From positions 465 through 12,564 of the forward strand of contig DIHI01000041.1 in NCBI GenBank assembly GCA_002420085.1: DNA of 12,100 nt, written 5' to 3'. This document shows positions 5,890 through 12,100 of the stretch, piece after piece; the first letter of the stretch is position 1, and the number at the start of each line of letters is the position of its first letter. The notes beneath the pieces are model-generated. The model ran no database searches and was not told where the DNA came from. It saw only the letters and a program-made list of their open reading frames with translations. Source of the DNA: Lysobacterales bacterium UBA5700. GTDB lineage: Bacteria > Pseudomonadota > Gammaproteobacteria > Xanthomonadales > Xanthomonadaceae. The position numbers and the translations under genes were made by a program.

Positions 5890-8502
5890 TCACGCCGCCT
5901 GATCGACATCGGCGGGCACGAAGTCCTCGCCCGCGCCGGGGGCCGCCTCGTCGCCGTCTCGCGGGATCGGCTTGCCCTTCGCGTCCGTCAGTGGCTCGCC
6001 TTCGAGCGTGCGGATGACCGGGATCGGATGGTCGTGCTCGTGCGCCGCCAGCGCTTTTTCCCACTTCGTGCGCTGATCGTCGGGCAGTTCCGCCCACTTC
6101 CCTCTCCCGCGGCACTTGGGGAACGCCGAGCACGAGAGCCACGGCCCCCGCGCGCCGGTCCGCAGGTAGAGCGGGCTCTGGCACTTGGGGCAGGGGATGT
6201 CGGTCTCCAGGGGCGGGGGCGAGGGCGCGACCGGGCGCCCGTGCTTATCTACTTTCAAGATGCCGTCGCAGGGGTTCGCCTTGTCGGCGTAGCCCGAGCA
6301 GCCCAGGAACGGGCCGAAGCGCCCGCTCCGCGCGATCATCGGACGCCCGCACTTGTGGCAGGCGATGTCGGTCGTCTCCGCGGGGCGCGGGGCGCCCTCG
6401 CGGTCGATGGGAGAGGCCCAGTCGCACGCGGGGTAGCGCGAGCACGACAGGAAGCGCCCGCTCTTGCCGAAGCGGTAGACGGTGGACGACCGGCACTTGG
6501 CGCAGCGGTACTCGTCCGGCGCGGGGGTGGTCTCGGCCTTCGCGTGGGTGAGGTCCTCGTGGGCGGAGGCGAGCTGCTCCTTGAACGGGGCGTAGAACTG
6601 GCGCAGCACCGCGACCCAGTCCTTCTTCTCGTCCTCGATGTGGTCGAGCTCCGCCTCCATCTCGCGGGTGTAGCCGACCTCCATGATCTGCGGGAACGCC
6701 TCGATGAGCTTGTCGGTGACCACTTCGCCCAGGTCGGTCGCGTAGAACCGGCGCTCGGCCTGCTCGGCGTACTTGCGGTCCTGGATCACGCTGATGATCG
6801 ACGCGTAGGTCGACGGGCGCCCGATCCCCTCCGCCTCCAGCGTCTTGATGAGCGACGCCTCGCTGTACCGCGCCGGGGGCGAGGTGAACCGCTGCTCGGG
6901 CTCGATGGCGAAGGGCGACACCGCCCGCCCCTCGCGCAGGGCCGGGAGCGTCTGCTCCTCGCTGGAGGTCGGCACGCCCGCGACGCGGTAGAACCCGTCG
7001 AAGACCAGCACGCGCCCGCTCGTGCGGAAGGTGAGCGGGCGGGCGCTGTCCTTGCCCCCGGTGATGAGCACGCTGGTCGAGTCCCACTCCGCCGGCACCA
7101 TCTGGCAGGAGACGAACCGCTCCCAGATGATCGTGTACAGCCGGAAGAGGTCCGGGGGCAGGACGCTCTTCAGCCGCGCGGGGGTGTAGTCCACATTGGT
7201 GGGACGGATCGCCTCGTGCGCCTCCTGGGCCGCCTTGTTCGACGACGAGTACAGGTTCGCCTTCTCGGGCAGGTACTTCTCCCCGAACGCCCGCGCGATG
7301 TACCCCCGGGCCATCGAGACCGCGTCGCTCGACAGGTGGGTCGAATCGGTCCGCATGTAGGTGATGAGCCCGACTGCCCCTTCGCCCTTGATCTCGACGC
7401 CCTCGTACAGGCGCTGGGCCGCCCGCATGGTCCGCTGCGCGCCGAAGCCCAGGCGCGACGACGCCGCCTGCTGAAGGGTCGAGGTGATGAACGGCGCGCC
7501 GGGGCGCGACTTCGTTCGCCTGGTCTCGACCGACGACACCTTGTACGGCGTCGAGGGATCGACCACGCCCCGGACCGTGCGCACCATCCGGGCCGGACCC
7601 TTGCCCTTGGGGTCCTCGACGACGGAGGCCTCGATCGAGGTGAGCCCCGCGCTCCTGGACACCGCCGCCACTTCCTTTGTCAGGTCGGCGAACGACCGGG
7701 CGGAGCCCTCCTGCCCGATCTGGAAGGGCTCGCCCCCGACCTCGACGAGCTCGGCCCGGATCCCCGCGTGCTGGGCGAGCCAGGCGTTCTCCGCCTTGAT
7801 GGTCGGCGGGTTGCCCTTGGCGTCCTTTGAGGCGCGGAGGTCCGTCCACTCCTGCACCAGTCGCTGCGCGACCGAGGGCTCGAGCGCGAAGCACCCCTCG
7901 ATCTTCCAGACCTCGTCGGGGATGAACGCGCGGATCTCGCGCTCCCGCTCGACGATCAGGCGCACCGCGATCGACTGCACCCGCCCGGCGCTCAGCCCCC
8001 GCGCGACCTTCTTCCACAGCAGGGGCGAGACCTGGTAGCCCACGATCCGGTCGAGCACCCGCCGGGCCTGCTGGGCGTCCACCTTGGCCTGGTCGATCTC
8101 GTGCGGGTGCTGGAACGCGCGCTGCACCTCGTCGCGGGTGATGGCGTTGAACACCACCCGCTTGGCCCGCTCGGTCGGGACGCCCAGCTCCTGCGCCAGG
8201 TGCCAGGCGATGGCCTCGCCCTCGCGGTCAAGGTCGGTCGCGAACCAGATCTCGCTGGCGCCCTTGGCCGCCCGCTTGAGTTCGCCCATCACCTTCGACT
8301 TGCCGGGCAGCACCTCGTACGACGGCGCGAAGTCGTGCTCCAGGTCCACGCCCGGCACCGGGGACTTGTCCCCCTTGGGCGCCTTGCTGGGGAGGTCGCG
8401 CACATGGCCGAGCGAGGCGATGACGACATACTCGCTGCCCAGGTACTTGTTGATGGTCTTGGCCTTGGCTGGCGATTCGACGATGAGCAGGTTTTTCGCC
8501 AT
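5890..8502 (-). CDS. topA: DNA topoisomerase I (type IA)
   Basis: An 870-residue enzyme that relaxes negative supercoils by nicking and passing one strand. The TOPRIM domain is at 1-130, with Glu9 in LLIVESPAKAKTINKYLG and the metal-binding acids Asp90, Asp92 and Glu94 in ATDLDREGEAIAW. The catalytic tyrosine is Tyr382 in LITYMRTDST. GRPSTYASIISVI (561-573) is the second strand-binding block. Three C-terminal zinc ribbons follow: Cys667/670/687/693, Cys715/718/735/745 and Cys771/774/791/797, then an acidic tail. It lacks the basic KARAKAAA-type insertion after RDLP seen in gammaproteobacterial TopA, and has RRVLDRIVGY rather than RRFLDRVVGY, so it fits the planctomycete-like left piece. The start is ATG at 8502 with a GGAG 11 nt upstream. 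It heads the topA-clc-rnpA-yidD run. Confidence 0.96.
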   Translation of the reverse strand: MAKNLLIVESPAKAKTINKYLGSEYVVIASLGHVRDLPSKAPKGDKSPVPGVDLEHDFAPSYEVLPGKSKVMGELKRAAKGASEIWFATDLDREGEAIAWHLAQELGVPTERAKRVVFNAITRDEVQRAFQHPHEIDQAKVDAQQARRVLDRIVGYQVSPLLWKKVARGLSAGRVQSIAVRLIVEREREIRAFIPDEVWKIEGCFALEPSVAQRLVQEWTDLRASKDAKGNPPTIKAENAWLAQHAGIRAELVEVGGEPFQIGQEGSARSFADLTKEVAAVSRSAGLTSIEASVVEDPKGKGPARMVRTVRGVVDPSTPYKVSSVETRRTKSRPGAPFITSTLQQAASSRLGFGAQRTMRAAQRLYEGVEIKGEGAVGLITYMRTDSTHLSSDAVSMARGYIARAFGEKYLPEKANLYSSSNKAAQEAHEAIRPTNVDYTPARLKSVLPPDLFRLYTIIWERFVSCQMVPAEWDSTSVLITGGKDSARPLTFRTSGRVLVFDGFYRVAGVPTSSEEQTLPALREGRAVSPFAIEPEQRFTSPPARYSEASLIKTLEAEGIGRPSTYASIISVIQDRKYAEQAERRFYATDLGEVVTDKLIEAFPQIMEVGYTREMEAELDHIEDEKKDWVAVLRQFYAPFKEQLASAHEDLTHAKAETTPAPDEYRCAKCRSSTVYRFGKSGRFLSCSRYPACDWASPIDREGAPRPAETTDIACHKCGRPMIARSGRFGPFLGCSGYADKANPCDGILKVDKHGRPVAPSPPPLETDIPCPKCQSPLYLRTGARGPWLSCSAFPKCRGRGKWAELPDDQRTKWEKALAAHEHDHPIPVIRTLEGEPLTDAKGKPIPRDGDEAAPGAGEDFVPADVDQAA

Positions 8503-8681
8503 CAGCGAGGTACTCCGGGTGCGTCGCGACGCGGGCGCGAATGGGTCCGTCCGGGGCGCGGGCCGGAGGGGTTGGGGGGCTTCAGTGAAAACACAGCCGC
8601 GTGACGGCTGTCAAGTGGTCGATGACGAGAGCGCGAAGCCGGTCGAGCTTCGCGGCCCTCGGGCGGTACCGATATCCAGGC
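8503..8681. other. Intergenic join between planctomycete-like and gammaproteobacterial-like DNA
   Basis: This 179-bp stretch holds no gene. To its left, gene content and the topA sequence fit a planctomycete; to its right, smg, dprA, the LysM protein and def fit a gammaproteobacterium. Hand counts of one line on each side gave 42/60 G+C at 4321-4380 and 37/60 at 10561-10620, in keeping with two genomes. I saw no insertion sequence, integrase gene, tRNA end or long repeat at the boundary, so the exact join cannot be fixed within the gap. Confidence 0.6.
8586..8614 (-). promoter_or_regulatory. Hairpin with overlapping consensus -35 upstream of topA
   Basis: ACAGCCG (8593-8599) and CGGCTGT (8605-8611) form a 7-bp stem with a 5-nt loop. 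On the minus strand GTTTTC follows, giving a weak terminator-like shape between smg and topA. The same place holds a perfect minus-strand TTGACA (8614-8609), a possible -35 for topA, but the 16-19 nt downstream windows give only poor -10 matches such as TTCACT. Either reading, or neither, may be right. Confidence 0.35.
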
Positions 8682-9158
8682 TCAGTGAACCGGCTCCGGG
8701 TCGTCCACGAAGATCTGGCTTTCCATCCAGGCGTAGGCTGCTTCGGCGCCCGGCTGATTGAACAGAACCATCAGCACGACCCACTTGAGGTCGTCCAGAT
8801 CGACTTCGTCCTGATCAAGGGCCATCACCCGGTCCAGGACCAGTTCGCGGTGGATGGCGTCGATGATGCCGTTGTGTTCGAGAAAGATCAGGAAGCCGAT
8901 GCCATCCGGGTCGAGGCGGGCGCGCTCGGCGTCGGCGAACACGCGAACCGGTCCGGACATCGGAGCCGGTTCCGAGCGCGCTGGCCGCTGGCGGGCGAGT
9001 TCGTCGAGCCAGTCGAACGCCTTGCTGATCTCGGACGGGCTGAAGCCGGCGGAAATCAGGCCGGCCTGCATCGAGTCGCGGTCGCGGACGGCGTCGGGAT
9101 CGTCGTAGAAGTAGTGTTCAAACAGGAAAAGCAGCACATCAAGGATGGATTCTTTCAT
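8682..9158 (-). CDS. smg: Smg family protein (DUF494)
   Basis: A 158-residue cytoplasmic protein of the Smg family, which is confined as far as I know to beta- and gammaproteobacteria and lies between dprA and topA there. The N-terminus [20 protein letters not shown] and the later [12 protein letters not shown] are typical; the usual length is about 155-160. A variable proline-rich link (about 55-68) is followed by the C-terminal part containing [19 protein letters not shown] and a segment ending [11 protein letters not shown]. Its function is not established; it was named as a neighbour of smf (dprA). The start is ATG at 9158, 117 nt after the dprA stop, so it may have its own promoter. It is the clearest marker that this side of the window is proteobacterial. 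Confidence 0.9.
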   Translation of the reverse strand: MKESILDVLLFLFEHYFYDDPDAVRDRDSMQAGLISAGFSPSEISKAFDWLDELARQRPARSEPAPMSGPVRVFADAERARLDPDGIGFLIFLEHNGIIDAIHRELVLDRVMALDQDEVDLDDLKWVVLMVLFNQPGAEAAYAWMESQIFVDDPEPVH

Positions 9159-9188
9159 CGGGCAATCCGGGAGTCGGAGCGCAGTCGA

Positions 9189-9213
9189 TGTCCGGGAGGG
9201 ATCATTCCGGACA
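9189..9213. repeat. Inverted repeat upstream of smg
   Basis: TGTCCGG (9189-9195) pairs with CCGGACA (9207-9213), extended by a G-U and an A-U pair, around a short loop. It ends about 31 bp upstream of the smg start in a notably AT-richer patch (9206-9240). It could be a protein-binding site or a leader hairpin of smg. No T tract follows on either strand. Confidence 0.35.
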
Positions 9214-9241
9214 ACAAAACACTATTGAAATCAGGGAAATA

Positions 9242-9266
9242 CGTCGCCCAAGGAATTTCGGCGACG
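9242..9266 (-). other. Hairpin just after dprA
   Basis: CGTCGCC (9242-9248) and GGCGACG (9260-9266) form a 7-bp stem with an 11-nt loop, starting 9 nt past the dprA stop on the minus strand. The downstream minus-strand sequence begins TATTTCCC, so a U tract is lacking and efficient intrinsic termination is doubtful. It may protect the 3' end or act as a weak terminator. Confidence 0.35.
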
Positions 9267-9275
9267 GGCCTGGGG

Positions 9276-10427
9276 TCAGCCACGGCGGACGTAGCGGCTG
9301 TGTTCGACACCGACCAGACCTTCCAGCTCCATGATCAGCAGCATGGATGACAGCGCATCGGCCGTCAATCCCGTTCGTTCCGCGAGTGTGTCCAGGGGCA
9401 CGGGATCGAAGCCCAGGGCATGCCATAGGCGGTGATAGTCCGGGTCGTCCGGGAGGCGCTCGGGGTGTTGGCGGTTGCCGGTTGCGGCCGTGGCCAGTCC
9501 GGGTTCGGCCAGGCGGGCGCGCAGGCTGTCGGCGAGTTGGGTAGCCAGGGGGGCCAGGGCGGCGATCACTTCGTCGGCGTTCTCGACCAGGGCGGCGCCC
9601 TGTCGGATCAGGCGATGGCAACCGCGTGCCATCGGGTTGTGGATCGAGCCCGGGATGGCGAACACTTCGCGGCCGGCCTCGCCGGCCTGGCGGGCGGTGA
9701 TCAGGGCGCCACTGCGTTCGGCGGCTTCGACCACCAGGGTGCCGAGACTGAGGCCGGCGATGATCCGGTTGCGGCGCGGGAAGTTTTCCCGCCGGGCAGG
9801 GGTGCCTGGCGGAAATTCACTGATCAGGCAGCCTTCGCTGGCAATGCGTTCGGTCAGGGCACGATTGCCGGGCGGGTAGTAGCGATCGGGGCCGGTGCCG
9901 ATCACGGCGATGGTGTCGCCACCGGCCGCGAGTGCGCCAAGGTGGGCCTGGGCGTCGATGCCGCTGGCCAGTCCGCTGGTGACGGTCAGCCCGGCTCTGG
10001 CGAAGCTGTGTGCGAAGGCGCGGGCGTTGTCGGCACCGCCGGGGGAAGGGTTGCGGCTGCCGACGATGGCAATCTGTGGGAACCACAGCAGGTCGGCATT
10101 GCCGCAGACGAACAGGGCCGGTGGTGGACTGGCACTGCGTGCCAGGAGGGTGGGGTAATCCGGTTCGTCGATGCCGATCAGCCGCTGGCCGGGCGCATCC
10201 AGCCAGGCGCGGTCCGTGTCCAGATCGGCACGCATCCGGGCATCGGGTCGGTCGAGGCTGGCCCGGATGTCCTCGGGACAACCGGCGGCTCGCCATGCGC
10301 TCGGGCCGGCAGCGAGCGCGGCAACGGCGCTGCCGTGGCTGGCGAGCAGGTTCCGGATGACGGTGAGCGGCACACGGGCGCGCACCAGACGCGCCCAGGC
10401 AAGGCTTCGCGCGGCGGTCCCGCTCAA
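9276..10427 (-). CDS. dprA: DNA-processing protein DprA
   Basis: A cytoplasmic protein that binds incoming single-stranded DNA and loads RecA during natural transformation. From the TTG start it has 383 residues. Order: an N-terminal SAM-like helical region (LAWARLVRARVPLTVIRNLL), a Rossmann-like core with YPTLL, PPPALFVCGN, IAIVGSRNPSPGG, SGLASGIDAQAHLGAL, TIAVIGTGPDRYYPPGN and GTLVVEAAERSGALITARQA, then a C-terminal winged-helix (LDTLAERTGLTADALSSM). I chose TTG at 10427, four bases after the LysM-gene stop (TGAGCCCTTG), because the family homology begins right after it. An in-frame ATG at 10490 would add 21 residues that look unlike the family and overlap the LysM gene by 59 nt; gene callers may prefer it. 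Close spacing suggests one transcript with the LysM gene. smf is a synonym. Confidence 0.93.
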   Translation of the reverse strand: MSGTAARSLAWARLVRARVPLTVIRNLLASHGSAVAALAAGPSAWRAAGCPEDIRASLDRPDARMRADLDTDRAWLDAPGQRLIGIDEPDYPTLLARSASPPPALFVCGNADLLWFPQIAIVGSRNPSPGGADNARAFAHSFARAGLTVTSGLASGIDAQAHLGALAAGGDTIAVIGTGPDRYYPPGNRALTERIASEGCLISEFPPGTPARRENFPRRNRIIAGLSLGTLVVEAAERSGALITARQAGEAGREVFAIPGSIHNPMARGCHRLIRQGAALVENADEVIAALAPLATQLADSLRARLAEPGLATAATGNRQHPERLPDDPDYHRLWHALGFDPVPLDTLAERTGLTADALSSMLLIMELEGLVGVEHSRYVRRG

Positions 10428-10431
10428 GGGC

Positions 10432-11586
10432 TCAGTAGTACTCGTCTGGCATGCGGGCGACGTCGCCGACCCGGACCGGACGAATGCCATCCATGACCAA
10501 TCCGTAGCTGACCTTGTCGAAGGTCCGGAAGATCATGACATGGCCGTTGAAGTCATCCGGCACCTTGAAGGTGTCGCTGGCGGCCGCGAAGGCATTGCGG
10601 TGCTTGATGGTGTCCGGTTTGGTCGGACCTTCCGTCCACAGCGACATCACGTGGCCATTACCGATGCCATCATCGGCACCGATGTCGAGCGCGACCACAT
10701 GGCGCGGTCCGGAGCCCCAGAGTGCGTCGGCAACCGACAGCACCCGGACATCATCGGGCACCGAGGTCGGCGCTTGCGGTACGAATTGCAGGTCGTAGGG
10801 CTGCTCGGAGGCAGGAATCAGCAGATCCCCGGCCCGCACTTCCCGACCCTCGCCCTGCAACACCAGGCTGGACGGATCGCCGGTCCGGGTGACCTTGGCC
10901 AGGGCATGGACGATGACCTCGTTGCCGATCACGTCGCCCTCGCCGGTGCCGCGATCGCGCCACCAGTGGTCCCAATCGAGGCCGTTGGCCAGCCGCGCGC
11001 GGTAATCGAGTTGTTCGGCGCGCTCGCGCTGCTTGCCGGTCCACGACTGGACTCGGGTATAGCGGAAGGTCGGTCGGACCACGGCATAGGTGTCACCGGG
11101 CTCGGCCCCTTCGAGGCCGCGCACGTGGATCAGGGCGCCGGCGGTGGCATAGACCCGGTCTTCCTCGGTGGCGACCACGTAGGGCAGGCCGTCGAGGCTG
11201 TCGAGAATGTGCAGGTCGCGCAGGAACGGTTCGACCTCGGACAGCGGAATGGTCGGGATGGCGTCGGTGGCACGGATCTGTGCCGACTCCGATCCGGGTC
11301 GCTCGGCGGTCAGGGTCGGCCGGCCGTCCTGCAGGTAGGCCAGACTGATCACGTCACCGGGGAAGATCAGGTGCGGGTTCTCGATCTGCGGATTGGCCTG
11401 CCAGATTTCCGGCCACAACCAAGGCTTGCTCAGGAAGCGTGCGGCGATGTCCCAGAGGGTGTCGCCTTTCTGGACCACGTAGCGATCGGGATGGTCCGGT
11501 CGCAGTTCCTGGGCCGTCGCCAGAACGGCGAAGGTCAGCAATGCGCTGGCGGCAACCGCAAGAATTCGTTTAAGCATGACGGCCAT
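10432..11586 (-). CDS. Exported LysM peptidoglycan-binding protein
   Basis: A 384-residue envelope protein found between def and dprA in many gammaproteobacteria. It has a signal peptide at about 1-26 (LKRILAVAASALLTFAVLAT, then AQ) and one LysM domain at about 36-83 (YVVQKGDTLWDIAARFL ... HLIFPGDVISL), the module that binds N-acetylglucosamine chains. The WPEIWQANPQI variant inside LysM is typical of this subgroup. The remaining 300 residues have no recognisable enzyme motif and are of unknown function. I chose ATG at 11586 because AAGGGG lies 10 nt upstream and a signal peptide follows; ATG at 11577 is close, while ATG at 11703 would place 39 unlikely residues first and reach into the def promoter area. 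A TATAGT -10 lies 29 bp upstream. dprA follows after 4 nt. Confidence 0.9.
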   Translation of the reverse strand: MAVMLKRILAVAASALLTFAVLATAQELRPDHPDRYVVQKGDTLWDIAARFLSKPWLWPEIWQANPQIENPHLIFPGDVISLAYLQDGRPTLTAERPGSESAQIRATDAIPTIPLSEVEPFLRDLHILDSLDGLPYVVATEEDRVYATAGALIHVRGLEGAEPGDTYAVVRPTFRYTRVQSWTGKQRERAEQLDYRARLANGLDWDHWWRDRGTGEGDVIGNEVIVHALAKVTRTGDPSSLVLQGEGREVRAGDLLIPASEQPYDLQFVPQAPTSVPDDVRVLSVADALWGSGPRHVVALDIGADDGIGNGHVMSLWTEGPTKPDTIKHRNAFAAASDTFKVPDDFNGHVMIFRTFDKVSYGLVMDGIRPVRVGDVARMPDEYY

Positions 11587-11614
11587 GTGCCTGATTCCCC
11601 TTGCAGGTTTTGCC

Positions 11615-11620
11615 ACTATA
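11615..11620 (-). promoter_or_regulatory. -10 element of the LysM-dprA promoter
   Basis: TATAGT on the minus strand matches the sigma-70 -10 consensus at five of six bases. A poor -35 (TTCCGT) lies 17 bp upstream. The position gives a leader of about 20 nt before the ATG at 11586 and suits divergent transcription from def. Confidence 0.5.
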
Positions 11621-11660
11621 GCCGAACTGTTTTCCGGACGGAATGCAAGCCCCGCCGCAG

Positions 11661-11666
11661 TACAAT
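11661..11666 (+). promoter_or_regulatory. -10 element of the def promoter
   Basis: TACAAT on the plus strand matches five of six -10 bases. No clear -35 lies 16-18 bp upstream. Transcription would begin near 11673 and give a leader of about 54 nt before def. It faces away from the LysM-gene promoter, about 40 bp apart. Confidence 0.5.
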
Positions 11667-11726
11667 GGCGGCTCCCGGCGCCGAACCTTGACCTCGGACG
11701 CAAAAATCCCCACTTTCTGTCGAATC

Positions 11727-12100
11727 ATGGCCAAGCTCACGATCCTGGAATTTCCCGATCCCCGCCTGCGCACCCGTGCCCAGCCGGTGACCTGCGTCGA
11801 TGATGCGCTGCGATGCGTGATCGATGACATGTTCGAGACCATGTACGATGCGCCGGGCATCGGCCTGGCCGCAACCCAGGTCGATATTCACCAGCGTTTC
11901 CTGGTGTGTGACGTATCGGAGGAGAAGAACCGGCCACTGGTGTTCATCAATCCCGAGGTGATCGCCAGCGAGGGCAGTGAGACCTGCCAGGAAGGCTGCC
12001 TGTCGGTGCCGGGCATCTACGCCGAGGTCAGCCGTGCCGAGCGAATCACGGTGCGGGCGCTCGATCGCGACGGCACGCCGTTCGAGATGCAGGCCGACGG
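11727..12100 (+). CDS. def: Peptide deformylase, N-terminal part
   Basis: The first 124 codons of def, cut by the right edge of the window. The enzyme removes the formyl group from the initiator methionine of new proteins, using a metal ion, in the cytoplasm at the ribosome. Two of the three family motifs are visible: GIGLAATQV (44-52, motif GxGLAAxQ) and EGCLSVPG (89-96), where Cys91 is a metal ligand. The third (HExDH) lies beyond the window. The N-terminus [20 protein letters not shown] is typical of Xanthomonadales-type enzymes. The start is ATG at 11727; the ribosome site is weak. It is divergent from the LysM gene. fmt, its usual partner, would be expected next. Confidence 0.96.
   Translation, partial: MAKLTILEFPDPRLRTRAQPVTCVDDALRCVIDDMFETMYDAPGIGLAATQVDIHQRFLVCDVSEEKNRPLVFINPEVIASEGSETCQEGCLSVPGIYAEVSRAERITVRALDRDGTPFEMQAD

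Noticed and set aside
4108..7830. A 1240-codon open frame on the plus strand, opposite clc and topA
   Set aside because: It is rich in Arg, Gly, Asp and Glu with no recognisable motif, and lies wholly opposite two well-supported genes. Long antisense frames are usual in such GC-rich DNA.
8582..8689. TCAGTGAA repeated at 8582-8589 and 8682-8689, considered as a target-site duplication around inserted DNA
   Set aside because: An 8-base repeat within about 200 bp is likely by chance, and the 92 bp between the copies holds no mobile-element feature.
9432..10496. A 354-codon plus-strand frame opposite dprA
   Set aside because: It lacks family motifs and mirrors the codon pattern of dprA, which has full conserved blocks.
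1..12100. CRISPR arrays, tRNA genes, insertion sequences, toxin-antitoxin or defence genes
   Set aside because: None seen on reading through both strands: no regularly spaced repeats, no tRNA-like cloverleaf, no transposase or integrase motif.

Overview
The window is 12.1 kb of GC-rich bacterial DNA that reads as two pieces of different origin, meeting in the 179-bp gap between a topA gene and an smg gene (8503-8681). I judge origin from protein features and gene order only; no database search was possible.

Left piece (1 to about 8502) looks like a planctomycete, probably of the Phycisphaerae type. It holds the last 47 codons of nuoC (+ strand). A convergent minus-strand gene for a secreted protein follows, with a PAPGA...RRRR C-terminal sorting tail and its own intrinsic terminator. 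Next on the minus strand come a cysteine desulfurase (nifS/iscS type) behind a TetR-family regulator, and then a tight minus-strand run topA > CLC chloride channel/transporter with two CBS domains > rnpA > yidD. CLC and rnpA are 2 nt apart and rnpA and yidD overlap by 4 nt, so translation of the last three is probably coupled. The usual rpmH upstream of rnpA is absent.

Right piece (about 8682 to 12100) has the classic gammaproteobacterial order def (divergent) / lysM protein - dprA - smg, and the proteins resemble Xanthomonadales or Wenzhouxiangella relatives. In that lineage topA normally follows smg directly. Here a topA does follow, but its sequence looks non-gammaproteobacterial and fits the left piece. 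The join therefore falls exactly where the two genomes would share a topA gene. The simplest reading is a chimeric metagenomic contig joined by topA homology; natural transfer or recombination is the alternative.

Functionally the window covers respiration (nuoC), iron-sulfur or tRNA sulfur supply (nifS), tRNA processing and membrane insertion (rnpA-yidD), anion transport (CLC), DNA supercoiling (topA), DNA uptake and recombination (dprA), cell-wall binding (LysM protein) and N-terminal protein maturation (def, partial). I see no CRISPR array, tRNA, rRNA, insertion sequence or phage gene. I found no clear undescribed system; the main points of interest are the join, the unusual CLC residues, the rnpA context and the repeats upstream of tetR.
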